Of a DNA stretch of 59,356 nt, positions 7,290 to 15,611 are shown in pieces. Position numbers and translations under genes: made by a program. The stretch's first letter is position 1. Every line of letters begins with the position of its first letter. Source of the DNA: Nostoc flagelliforme FACHB-838. GTDB lineage: Bacteria; Cyanobacteriota; Cyanobacteriia; Cyanobacteriales; Nostocaceae. A model generated the notes under the pieces. It searched no databases, was not told the origin of the DNA, and saw nothing but the letters and a program-made list of their open reading frames with translations. The stretch lies in NCBI RefSeq assembly GCF_014698065.1, contig NZ_JACJSI010000043.1:1-59356 (forward strand). The letters run 5' to 3'.

Positions 7290-9542
7290 ATGGCAAAAGT
7301 AGCACTGCAACTACCATCACCCCCAAAATCTCAATTCACTGTGTTGGAAGGGAATGGAAAAGTTTCTTTAATTGACACTAATGGACACTCTCAAGGAGAG
7401 TTGCCCAACGTTAACTACAACGTTGTCCATACAACTCCGGGAAGACTGCGGTTTCGTTTACCTCGCTTACGCTGTGATGCAGATTATGCCAAGCGTCTCG
7501 AAGTCTTATTAACAGCAGATGCGCTGGTGAAGAATGTCCGTGTCAAGCCTGCGGCAATGTCAGTTGCAGTTACTTATAAATCTGATAAAGTTTCCGATGC
7601 GAAGATGCGATCGCACCTTCACGATTTGATTCAGGCTGCGAGTGTTGTAGTTGTTCTTAAAAACTCTACATCTTTATCGGAAACGGAAAAAGAGCCATCT
7701 TGGCCAGGTTTACAACTCTCCGCCGTTGCAACTACTTTAGCAGTACTGGGAGGGCCGTTAGGATTACCGATCCCGCCTTTGATAGTGGCGCTTCCAATCG
7801 CCATTGCCACACTTCCCGTTGTCCAACGAGCATGGGAAGGTATCAGAGTAGAGCGAAAATTGAATATTGACTTTTTGGATTTGATGGCGATCGCTATTAC
7901 TACCCTCCAAGGCCAATTTCTCACCCCATCGTTGATGCTCGGTTTAATTGAAGTAGGCGAAAATATCCGCGATCGCACGGCTCGTTCTTCTGCTCAACAA
8001 ACTCTAGATTTACTTAGTTCTCTGGGACAATTTGTCTGGGTGGAACGCAATGGCGACAAGCAACAAATTCCCATTCAAGATGTGCAGCGTGGCGATACAG
8101 TGATTGTTTACCCTGGCGAACAAGTGCCGGTGGATGGTAGCATTTTGCGAGGAAAAGCCCTGCTAGATGAGCAAAAACTAACTGGTGAGTCGATGCCAGT
8201 GTTGAAAAAAACGGGACAACCAGTTTTTGCCTCAACCCTAGTACGGGAAGGACGGATTTACATTCTCACAGAACGGGTAGGGAATGATACTCGCGCCGGA
8301 CAGAGCATTAAGTTAATGCAAGAAGCACCTGTCCACGATACCCGCATGGAGAATTACGCCACAAAATTTGCTCAAAAAGCTGTTGTGCCAACTTTGCTAC
8401 TTGGTGGAGCAGTATTTGCCGCAACCCGCAATCCTTCAAGGGCAGCCAGCGTTTTAACTCTAGACTTTGCTACAGGTATTCGAGTATCAGTCCCCACAAC
8501 AGTTTTAGCAGCATTAACTTATGCTGCACGGCGGGGTATTCTCATCCGTAGCGGTCGGGCGTTAGAACAATTAGCAGAAGTTGATACCATCGTTTTTGAT
8601 AAGACGGGGACATTGACTAAGGGAGAAGTTGATGTTGTCAGTGTGGAAAGTCTCAATCCAGCAACCTCAAGATTACGAGTGTTGGAATTGGCCGCCGCCG
8701 CCGAACAGCGTTTAACTCATCCAGTAGCGGAAGCAATTGTTCGCTATGCCGAAGCAGAGCAAGTGGAAATTTTGCCGCGTAGTAAGTGGGACTATCAACT
8801 AGGTTTGGGCGTGCAAGCTTTGATTGATGGAGAGACAGTTTGCGTCGGGAGCGATCGCTTTTTGCGCTCCAATGGCATTGATACCGAAGCCTTAAATGGT
8901 CTGCAAAAATCTCCAAATTCAGCGATTTATGTAGGCAGCAATGGTCAACTTCAAGGTATTATTAAATATAGTGATCTTCTCCGTCCCGAAAGCCGGGAAG
9001 TCATTACAGCACTTTCGACGGTCGAAGGTGTAGAAATTCACATGCTAACCGGCGATAACAAGCGAACCGCTACTGCTGTTGCTGCTCAACTTGGTATTTT
9101 GCCCACGCATACTCACGCAGAAGCTTTTCCAGAACAAAAGGCAACAGTTGTCCGTCAACTGCACGAACAAGGTAAGACGGTTGCATTTGTAGGCGATGGT
9201 ATAAACGATTCGCCAGCTTTAGCCTACGCTGATGTTTCCGTTTCCTTTGCCAACAGTTCTGAGATAGCCCGCGAGACAGCAGACTTAGTGTTAATGCAGA
9301 ATGACTTGCATGGTTTATTAGAAGCGATCGCGATCGCTCGTCAAGCCAAGCAATTGATTCGGCAAAACACAGGACTTGTTGCCGTTCCTAACTTAGGGGC
9401 ATTAATAATAGCCGTTCTCTTTGGTCTTAACCCCTTAGCCGCAACGGTAGTTAACAATGGCTCAACAGTAGTTGCCGGAATCAACGGGTTGCGTCCAATT
9501 CTCAAAAGTCGCCACCAAAAAGCTCTACCATCGGCGAGATGA
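7290..9542 (+). CDS. P1B-type ATPase with HMA-like N-terminus and no CPx motif
   Basis: The 750-residue protein has the P-type ATPase hallmarks: TGES near 298, the phosphorylated Asp in DKTGTLT (D437), a THP nucleotide-site motif near 476, TGDN, and GDGIND near 635. An HMA-like domain occupies about residues 40-110 and membrane segments lie on both sides of the catalytic loops. In membrane segment 4 the usual CPC/SPC metal site is replaced by LDFATGIRVSVPT (391-403). Only two cysteines occur in the protein (C62, C518), neither in a membrane site. The C-terminal VNNGSTVVAGINGLRP resembles the CtpC-like branch. The transported ion is therefore unlikely to be held by thiols; Mn, Mg, Zn by other ligands, or a non-metal substrate remain open. 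It is followed closely by a DUF5132 gene. Confidence 0.88.
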   Translation: MAKVALQLPSPPKSQFTVLEGNGKVSLIDTNGHSQGELPNVNYNVVHTTPGRLRFRLPRLRCDADYAKRLEVLLTADALVKNVRVKPAAMSVAVTYKSDKVSDAKMRSHLHDLIQAASVVVVLKNSTSLSETEKEPSWPGLQLSAVATTLAVLGGPLGLPIPPLIVALPIAIATLPVVQRAWEGIRVERKLNIDFLDLMAIAITTLQGQFLTPSLMLGLIEVGENIRDRTARSSAQQTLDLLSSLGQFVWVERNGDKQQIPIQDVQRGDTVIVYPGEQVPVDGSILRGKALLDEQKLTGESMPVLKKTGQPVFASTLVREGRIYILTERVGNDTRAGQSIKLMQEAPVHDTRMENYATKFAQKAVVPTLLLGGAVFAATRNPSRAASVLTLDFATGIRVSVPTTVLAALTYAARRGILIRSGRALEQLAEVDTIVFDKTGTLTKGEVDVVSVESLNPATSRLRVLELAAAAEQRLTHPVAEAIVRYAEAEQVEILPRSKWDYQLGLGVQALIDGETVCVGSDRFLRSNGIDTEALNGLQKSPNSAIYVGSNGQLQGIIKYSDLLRPESREVITALSTVEGVEIHMLTGDNKRTATAVAAQLGILPTHTHAEAFPEQKATVVRQLHEQGKTVAFVGDGINDSPALAYADVSVSFANSSEIARETADLVLMQNDLHGLLEAIAIARQAKQLIRQNTGLVAVPNLGALIIAVLFGLNPLAATVVNNGSTVVAGINGLRPILKSRHQKALPSAR

Positions 9543-9609
9543 TACACTATGCCGACAAGAGTAATTTAGAAAGCTTCCCAAACTTTTAATTAATAGGAGA
9601 AAATTCAAG

Positions 9610-9918
9610 ATGGCACCTAAAATTAGTGATTTTGTTGAAGATGCAGGCGCTCCCGGTATTATAGCCGGAATTGGTGCAGTACTCTTAGCACCTGTTTTAT
9701 TACCGATTGTCGCTGGAGTTGGTAAACCCTTAGTTAAGTCAGTCATCAAAGGCGGAATTGGTCTTTATGAAAGAAGCAAGGGAAGCATTGCCGAAATGGG
9801 CGAAACCTGGGAAGACATGGTAGCCGAAGCCAGAGCAGAACTTGCTGACGAAAAACAAACACCAGCCTTTGAAGCTAGTGCCACTAATGTGGATAATGTT
9901 CCAGATAATGGTGTGTAA
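9610..9918 (+). CDS. DUF5132 small membrane protein
   Basis: The 102-residue product matches the DUF5132 pattern as I know it: a short N-terminus (FVEDAGAPGIIAGIGAVLLAP), one or two hydrophobic segments at about residues 14-40, then a basic amphipathic part and an acidic tail (WEDMVAEARAELADE). AGGAG lies at 9596-9600, a good ribosome site for the ATG at 9610. It starts 67 bases after the ATPase stop and is probably co-transcribed. The arrangement recalls mycobacterial PacL proteins (DUF1490), small membrane proteins encoded beside P-ATPases that organise them into efflux platforms. That comparison is by architecture only; no sequence homology is claimed. Confidence 0.75.
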   Translation: MAPKISDFVEDAGAPGIIAGIGAVLLAPVLLPIVAGVGKPLVKSVIKGGIGLYERSKGSIAEMGETWEDMVAEARAELADEKQTPAFEASATNVDNVPDNGV

Positions 9919-9986
9919 TTTCATTTGCATATCAGCAAGTTAAATTCTTCCTAGAAGGGACTTGCAATTAGCAAAATTTCTAATTA

Positions 9987-10024
9987 GTAGGGTGCGTTAA
10001 GGTGTTTTACCTAACCCACCCTAC
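9987..10024 (+). terminator. Hairpin repeat after the DUF5132 gene
   Basis: GTAGGGTG (9987-9994) pairs with CACCCTAC (10017-10024), with GTTA/TAAC pairing inside. It is followed by an A-rich stretch rather than a clear T-run. It resembles a common cyanobacterial intergenic palindrome and may end the transcript. Confidence 0.45.
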
Positions 10025-10116
10025 AAAAACAGAAAATTTCATAAATCATTTAGGACTGCCATAACAAACCCTTTTACAACAGTCCTAAATTCTTCGTAAA
10101 TTTATTTGCTTCTTCT

Positions 10117-10140
10117 CTTGGCGGCTTGGCGGCTTGGCGG
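10117..10140 (+). repeat. CTTGGCGG octamer, three tandem copies
   Basis: Three perfect head-to-tail copies of CTTGGCGG lie just upstream of the next HMA-like gene. An open frame runs through them, but the repeat argues that this part is not coding and supports the ATG at 10175. Confidence 0.75.
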
Positions 10141-10174
10141 TTCGATAATTTTTACAAGTCAAAAAGGCGGTTCT

Positions 10175-10753
10175 ATGTTAACAAATGGTCATAGTACTTA
10201 CAAAAAAATGCCAGAAATTCTAAACATACCCACTACCAAAACACCACCAAAACCGATATCTACAAAAGTTGTAAGTTCGACTCCCGGAAGATTACGATTA
10301 AGAGTAGCTCATTCCCATCGTCAGCCAGAAAAGATGCAACGCATTGCCAATGCTTTGTCAGCAAATTCGCACATTAATCGAGTTAAGACAAATGTCGGTC
10401 ATGGCAGTATCGTTATCAATCACGATAGTAATAATGGCAGTCTGGAAAATGTGCTAGCAACACTTAAAGATTTAGGCATAATTTTTGCCAATGTTGCCGA
10501 AGGTAACACCGAGGCAGCAGCCGGAGTATCATCTGCGGTTGTTAACTTAAACCAGCGCGTTAAACAGTCAACGGATGGCGCTTTTGATTTACGGATTCTT
10601 TTCCCTTTGGGATTAGCTAGCCTTTCGCTGCGGCAATTACTTAATAAAGGGTTACAGTTAGAAGTTATTCCCTGGTATGTTTTAGCATGGTATGCTTTTG
10701 ATAGCTTTATAAAATTGCACGGAACTAGCCAATCAAAATCAACAAACGAGTAA
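10175..10753 (+). CDS. HMA-like domain protein with C-terminal membrane segment
   Basis: From the ATG at 10175 (AAAGGCGG just upstream) the product is 192 residues. Residues about 28-100 form one HMA-like copy (VVSSTPGRLRLRVAHSH, then NVGHGSIVINH) without CxxC and without any cysteine in the protein. Residues about 135-185 are hydrophobic (ILFPLGLASLSL and VIPWYVLAWYAF), suggesting a membrane anchor. It follows the ATPase/DUF5132 pair and converges with the WD40 gene, leaving 18 bases between stops. It is probably a membrane-tethered partner of the ATPase; this is inferred only from the shared domain and location. Confidence 0.7.
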   Translation: MLTNGHSTYKKMPEILNIPTTKTPPKPISTKVVSSTPGRLRLRVAHSHRQPEKMQRIANALSANSHINRVKTNVGHGSIVINHDSNNGSLENVLATLKDLGIIFANVAEGNTEAAAGVSSAVVNLNQRVKQSTDGAFDLRILFPLGLASLSLRQLLNKGLQLEVIPWYVLAWYAFDSFIKLHGTSQSKSTNE

Positions 10754-10771
10754 CCAAAGCAGTAAAAAAGC

Positions 10772-13126
10772 TTAGTTGAACCGCCAAATTTTGATGGTTT
10801 TATCAGAACTACCACTTGCCATAAATTGACCATTTCGGCTAATAGTAATAGAGTTGACTGCCCCAGCGTGTTCTGTTAAAGTTTGCAGTAACTCTCCAGT
10901 CCGCAAATGCCAAATTTTGATAGTTTTGTCTGCGCTACCGCTAAAGAGAATTTCTCCATCAGGACTAACAGCTAAGGATCTTACCTCTTCTGAATGGTAA
11001 GCCAAGGTGTGCAGCACTTTACCTGTAGCTAGATGCCAAATTTTGATAGTTTTATCTGTGCTACCGCTAACAAGAATTCTTCCATCAGGACTAATGATTA
11101 CTGATTTTACTTCACCTGAATGTCCATTAATGGTGCGTAATGGATCTCCTGTGCGTGGGTTCCACAACCTAATTTTATTATCACTACTAGCACTAGCAAG
11201 GATTGTACCATCGGGGCTGATAGCAGCAGCATTAACTGCCGATGAATGCCAAAGAGTACAAATGCGGTCGCCTTTTTGCAAGTTCCAAATTTTGATTTTA
11301 TTACTACCACTAGCAAGAATTTGTCCGTCGGGACTGATTGCGATACAGTTAACCGGTTTTTGATGTCCTAACAGAGTGTGGATTAGTTTGCCAGAATTAA
11401 GATTGCATACTCTAACATTACTTTTAGGATGTTGGGAACTACCAACAGCAAGAAAATGTCCATCAGGACTAATAGCAACAGATGAAATTTCGCCTAAGTC
11501 TTCTGTAGTGCGGATAAGTTTACCAGTATTGATATTCCACACTTTGATGGTTTTATCTGCACACCCACTAACTAAAGTCTCACCATCAGGGCTAATGACA
11601 ACAGATGTCACTTTTTCGGAATGTCCCGTTAGGTTGTAACTGAGGACGGTATGTTCTAATTTAACTTGTTGTTTAAGGTTAGCGACGCAATTTAAAATTT
11701 TCTCAACATCAGCAATACTTTGACTATCACCCACTGCAACAAAATATTCTCTTAGCTTTTTGATATATTCTTCATCTTTAATGCTGACGGCTAATTGCAT
11801 TGCCTGAAGCGGGTTTGTAGAATCCTGTAATGATATCTGGCGTAGTTGCAACCATGTATTCACAGAATAATTTAGCTGTTCGTTTGCCCAAGTGCGTAGT
11901 TTACCACCGTAGGCATCGCTTAAGTGTGATAAACTCTGGGCTAATTGCAAAGCCAACTCTGGAATCCAGTAACAACGCTCATTTTCCAAAGCTTGGTAAA
12001 CTTGTTTATAACCTGAAGCGATAACCTGCACTGATTGTAAATCAAAAGTATCTGACAGCAAACTCGGCAGTAACTCTGGTAATAGTGGAGGTACATCATG
12101 ATCAACCAAGTGATAAACATCCGCTACCCAACCTGCAATCAAACAGTGATAGGTAATCAAAACCTGGCAAAGTTTTTCAAAATCCTGACGATTTACTTGA
12201 TATTGTAAAGATAACTTACTAATATCAATTCCTTTGTCCTGCCATTTTTCTACTTTTTCTAAAATTGCCAAATTAACCACATTCTCTTTTCCAATGTGAT
12301 TAATTTCCTCTAAGCTTTCTCCTAATGCCAGCAGTTCATCTCTAATTATTTTCCACTCTAACGCCCGTTTTTTAGCAGACTCTTCCAGAATCTCTCGATA
12401 AGGTAGACGAGCAATTGTTTTATAATAATAATAATTACCTTGTTCTAAACCCCAGTAGGCAATCCGAAAATTTAAATAATCTCCATCATTTTCTGATTCC
12501 AAAATTAAAATAGGCTCTGTTTTCAGCATTCCAAACAGAGCCTTAATACTTGATTCACTGTGAAAACGTTTACTATCCCAAGCTCCTGCTAATAACTCTG
12601 TTGGTCTAACTTGACTATGTAGAGAATAATGCTTGCTAAGGAAATCTCGTAATCCTTCAGCCAACATTAACTCAATTTGGGAAATTTTTTCATCTCTATT
12701 ATCGTCAAATTGGTCAAAATGTATTTGAGGAGGAGCGATAAAAATTTTTAGTGGAGTGCGTCCATAATTGGTATGTTCTAAAATTTGTGAAGGGTATAAT
12801 CTTAAAGGCCAACTATCAAGAATTTTATTGACTTCTGGCAACTTGAGCGCTGTTTCTCGTTCTTGTGCGGCTATTCTTAATCGCGTTTCGTGATTGTCAG
12901 CTACTAATTGCTGTTGGAGAATTCTTTCTTGTTCAAAGTCTTCAACATAACTGTTTTTTTGAGTTGAAGTATTTATAACTTTGAGTAATTCGGGAATTGC
13001 TTCAATTGGTTTATATTTACTCAAAGCTAAACTATCTTGGCTTCTCTTTTGTACTAGCTCTACAACAACAGGTGCAAACTCTAGTACCAGTTGAATTAGT
13101 AACGTTAACCCTTGCTGCATAAACAC
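10772..13126 (-). CDS. WD40 protein with large unassigned N-terminal region
   Basis: The 784-residue product ends with seven WD40 repeats from about residue 493, each with the SPDG.. LASGS.D.TIKIW pattern, enough for one closed beta-propeller that binds other proteins. Repeat 3 is shortened (GSNKIKIW) and the last lacks SPDG. The N-terminal 490 residues start with a hydrophobic helix (GLTLLIQLVLEFAPVVVELV), continue with a charged, coiled-coil-like stretch (about 80-100) and a region of unknown fold with FIAPPQIHFD at about 135. I do not recognise that part. The gene sits inside the HMA-like cluster on the opposite strand, convergent with the gene at 10175, so its link to the cluster is uncertain. 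An ATG two codons downstream is an alternative start. Confidence 0.8.
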   Translation of the reverse strand: MFMQQGLTLLIQLVLEFAPVVVELVQKRSQDSLALSKYKPIEAIPELLKVINTSTQKNSYVEDFEQERILQQQLVADNHETRLRIAAQERETALKLPEVNKILDSWPLRLYPSQILEHTNYGRTPLKIFIAPPQIHFDQFDDNRDEKISQIELMLAEGLRDFLSKHYSLHSQVRPTELLAGAWDSKRFHSESSIKALFGMLKTEPILILESENDGDYLNFRIAYWGLEQGNYYYYKTIARLPYREILEESAKKRALEWKIIRDELLALGESLEEINHIGKENVVNLAILEKVEKWQDKGIDISKLSLQYQVNRQDFEKLCQVLITYHCLIAGWVADVYHLVDHDVPPLLPELLPSLLSDTFDLQSVQVIASGYKQVYQALENERCYWIPELALQLAQSLSHLSDAYGGKLRTWANEQLNYSVNTWLQLRQISLQDSTNPLQAMQLAVSIKDEEYIKKLREYFVAVGDSQSIADVEKILNCVANLKQQVKLEHTVLSYNLTGHSEKVTSVVISPDGETLVSGCADKTIKVWNINTGKLIRTTEDLGEISSVAISPDGHFLAVGSSQHPKSNVRVCNLNSGKLIHTLLGHQKPVNCIAISPDGQILASGSNKIKIWNLQKGDRICTLWHSSAVNAAAISPDGTILASASSDNKIRLWNPRTGDPLRTINGHSGEVKSVIISPDGRILVSGSTDKTIKIWHLATGKVLHTLAYHSEEVRSLAVSPDGEILFSGSADKTIKIWHLRTGELLQTLTEHAGAVNSITISRNGQFMASGSSDKTIKIWRFN

Positions 13127-13705
13127 ATACCTAGAAACTAAATAAAGTAAATAAGCAACCCTTGTATGAAATCAAGGCAATACTCCTATCCAGTCAATTC
13201 ATAGATATTCTTGATCTTACTACTTGGGAGTGTAGTAACCCAACCGTTATAAGTAAAAACATTGACATTTTTATAGGAATATATACTTAAAATAGTGCAA
13301 ATAAATCAATCTGATGGCAGCAATAGCTAGATTCACTACTGGGATAGATTTTTTCACTCAGTCAAAAAACATAAACTGCATAAGTTGGGTTGAACGAACA
13401 CGAACAGCGTCTCGTAGGCAAGTAAAACCCAACAAACCACTGAAAATGTTGGGTTTGGTTCCTCAAACCAACTTACAATTCTCTTCGTTAATTATTCCAT
13501 TTTTATTAGCAAAGCGCAGTGTTAAAAAAACTTAATCAACCTGATGGCATTAACAGCCTAGATTCACTACTGGGATAGATTTTTCCACTCAAAAGAATAG
13601 GTATAACTAAAGTAAAATCATTGCAGTTAAATAAAACGCTACATTAAAATTTAAGTTTATAAACTTCGGATACTTTTTTCTTTTTTGAAATTAAAACATG
13701 ATCCT
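13127..13705. other. Intergenic region with a 58-bp direct repeat
   Basis: This 579-base stretch holds two copies of a roughly 58-bp repeat and, between them, GTTGGGTT/AACCCAAC-type palindromic repeat DNA with a GCGTCTCGTAGGC element. A 73-codon plus-strand frame at 13314-13535 lies within the repeats and is not judged real. Confidence 0.6.
13303..13591 (+). repeat. 58-bp direct repeat pair (13303-13360 and 13533-13591)
   Basis: Both copies share AATCAA-CTGATGGCA, then GATTCACTACTGGGATAG, then TTTTT-CACTCA, differing by a few bases and one small indel. About 170 bp of palindrome-rich DNA separates them. The layout could be a duplication flanking an inserted repeat, or two copies of a dispersed element. 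Confidence 0.7.
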
Positions 13706-14350
13706 ATGACTTCTAAAAAACGGACTAATTCTGAAAAAAATGCTCGTCTTAATCAGCATTTACCAGCAAAAAAGGCAGCTAAAAGCGTAGCTAATAAAAC
13801 AGCGCCATCTCAAAAGATATTTTATAGCATTGTCCATGCAATTCCTGGGCGAATTCGTTTTCGTATTCCTCTGTTAGCCAGAGATCCTGAATATGCTAAT
13901 AATCTCAAATTGATGATAGAATCTGACACTAAAGTTACAAATGTCCGTGCTAACCCACAAGCTGCATCCATCATCATCAATTATCAAGTACGTGCAATTT
14001 CAGATAATCAAATGCGCGAGCATCTGGTTAGTCTGATTCAAACTGCCCAAGATGCGGTTGTGCCCAAAGAGGTAGCGGCAAAATCAATCGTGGGGGCTAT
14101 CTTTGACGCTGTAATTAACCTAATTGATAGTACACGCAAAATTAACCAAGCACGTAATGTTATTCTATATCGAAGGTTTAGGACAGATATTTGGGAACGA
14201 ATACTTTCTACCTCAAGAAGCATAATTAAGAGGCTAAAATCTGCCACCATGTTTATCTTGCCTAACAAGCGATGGCGATTGCGCGGCAATGGTGGGGTGA
14301 ACTCCCAGCCATTACAACTGCAACCTGTGAGCAAAGTTGAGGTTGTGTAA
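13706..14350 (+). CDS. Single HMA-like domain protein with basic tail
   Basis: The 214-residue product (from the ATG at 13706; a TTG at 13685 is the alternative) has a Lys-rich N-terminus and one HMA-like copy at about residues 38-112 (YSIVHAIPGRIRFRIP, then ANPQAASIIINY). There is no CxxC and no cysteine. The C-terminal half is basic and helical, with no clear membrane span but one amphipathic segment (AIFDAVINLIDST). It lies 50 bases before the HMA-PAP2 fusion gene and probably shares its transcript. Likely a binding partner within the same system, inferred from the domain. Confidence 0.7.
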   Translation: MTSKKRTNSEKNARLNQHLPAKKAAKSVANKTAPSQKIFYSIVHAIPGRIRFRIPLLARDPEYANNLKLMIESDTKVTNVRANPQAASIIINYQVRAISDNQMREHLVSLIQTAQDAVVPKEVAAKSIVGAIFDAVINLIDSTRKINQARNVILYRRFRTDIWERILSTSRSIIKRLKSATMFILPNKRWRLRGNGGVNSQPLQLQPVSKVEVV

Positions 14351-14400
14351 TTGCCAATACAGTTACCATTAACATTATTTATGATTAAGAGTAAGTAGCC

Positions 14401-15528
14401 TTGAAAGAACTACACTCCCCCAGAACGGATGAAAATGTCTCTTCCTTAGTCCCCAGCCAAAATGTTCCTACTATCAATCAAAAAGAAATGGGTACAGATG
14501 ATTTCCATAAACTTCTCAATGAAAATCATTGGGTTCAGGCAATACATACTGCTGTTAAAGGAAGAGCTAGATATAAGGTAAATGGGCTTTATCATTCAGA
14601 AGCTCTCAAAAAATATCTGGAATCAAAATTATTAGAACAAAAAATAATCTTTCAAGCTCGTGCTAATAGTTACACAGGGAATGTTCTAGTTATTTTCCCT
14701 CCAGAAAAGAGTTTAAACGCGATCGCACTGCTAATTCAAGGAATTGTTTTAGATTATCGCAAAAAATGCAGTAAATCAATTGACACTGAAGAAAATGCTG
14801 CTTTGGTTAGTGGCAATAATCAAAACATATTTGATTCAGCCGTAGTACCTCAAATATCTGTACAGCGACAATTACAGCAAACAGGCAGTCAACTTATTCC
14901 GGTATTGGGGGCTGTTTCCGCCCTTGTATGCGCTACCGGACTGTTGTACGCATATAATCTTGACGAAGCCATTTTGCTATTGATTCAAAAGCTGCATACA
15001 CCACTGCGCGATCGCATCATGGTTAGTATCACTTTTTTAGGCGATCCAGTAGTAATGCTGATATCTTCTTTAGGGTTGGCAATTAGTCCGTTATATTACA
15101 ATTGTCGCCGAGAAGCAACTATCTTGGGCATTGCTGGAGCCGGCGCAATCTTGCTAAATTGTTTAATGAAATTATCATTTGGGAGAGCGCGTCCAGCACT
15201 GTGGAAACATCTTATTAATGTGGGTCAACACAGTTTTCCTAGTGGTCATGCAATGGTTTCAATAGTTATTTACGGCTTTATCGGCTATCTTCTAACAAAG
15301 CAGTTTCCTCAATGGCGCTTTCAGATTTATGCCTTAACTATTGTCTTAATTGCTGCGATTGGTTTCAGTCGGCTTTATCTTGGAGTACATTGGCTGACTG
15401 ATGTCACAGCTGGCTACGGGGCAGGTTTAGTGTGGTTAATTGTCTGTATTCTAAGCTTGGAATCGCAACAAAAATACCGTTCGTCATTAGAATATAAGCA
15501 AAACGTGCCAATTTTGTCATCTAATTAA
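14401..15528 (+). CDS. HMA-like domain fused to a PAP2-family membrane phosphatase
   Basis: The 375-residue protein starts with a divergent HMA-like copy (about residues 42-120: AIHTAVKGRARYKV, then ARANSYTGNVLVIF). The PAP2 phosphatase follows from about 165, with five to six membrane spans and the three catalytic motifs: KLSFGRARP, PSGHAM and SRLYLGVHWLTD. PAP2 enzymes of this kind remove phosphate from lipid phosphates such as phosphatidate or undecaprenyl pyrophosphate at the outer face of the inner membrane. The TTG at 14401 is the assumed start; an ATG at 14488 would still keep the HMA-like part. The fusion is the strongest sign that this domain family links a phosphatase to the ATPase cluster. 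The substrate is unknown. Confidence 0.82.
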   Translation: MKELHSPRTDENVSSLVPSQNVPTINQKEMGTDDFHKLLNENHWVQAIHTAVKGRARYKVNGLYHSEALKKYLESKLLEQKIIFQARANSYTGNVLVIFPPEKSLNAIALLIQGIVLDYRKKCSKSIDTEENAALVSGNNQNIFDSAVVPQISVQRQLQQTGSQLIPVLGAVSALVCATGLLYAYNLDEAILLLIQKLHTPLRDRIMVSITFLGDPVVMLISSLGLAISPLYYNCRREATILGIAGAGAILLNCLMKLSFGRARPALWKHLINVGQHSFPSGHAMVSIVIYGFIGYLLTKQFPQWRFQIYALTIVLIAAIGFSRLYLGVHWLTDVTAGYGAGLVWLIVCILSLESQQKYRSSLEYKQNVPILSSN

Positions 15529-15611
15529 AGATATAAAAGGCAAGACTTTTAGATAAAGTAAATCTAGCTTAAGGCTGGATTGTACTTAGAGAAAATTATG
15601 AAAGTGTAGAA

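Noticed and set aside
13314..13535. 73-codon plus-strand frame
   Set aside because: Lies across direct and palindromic repeats and has no protein-like pattern.
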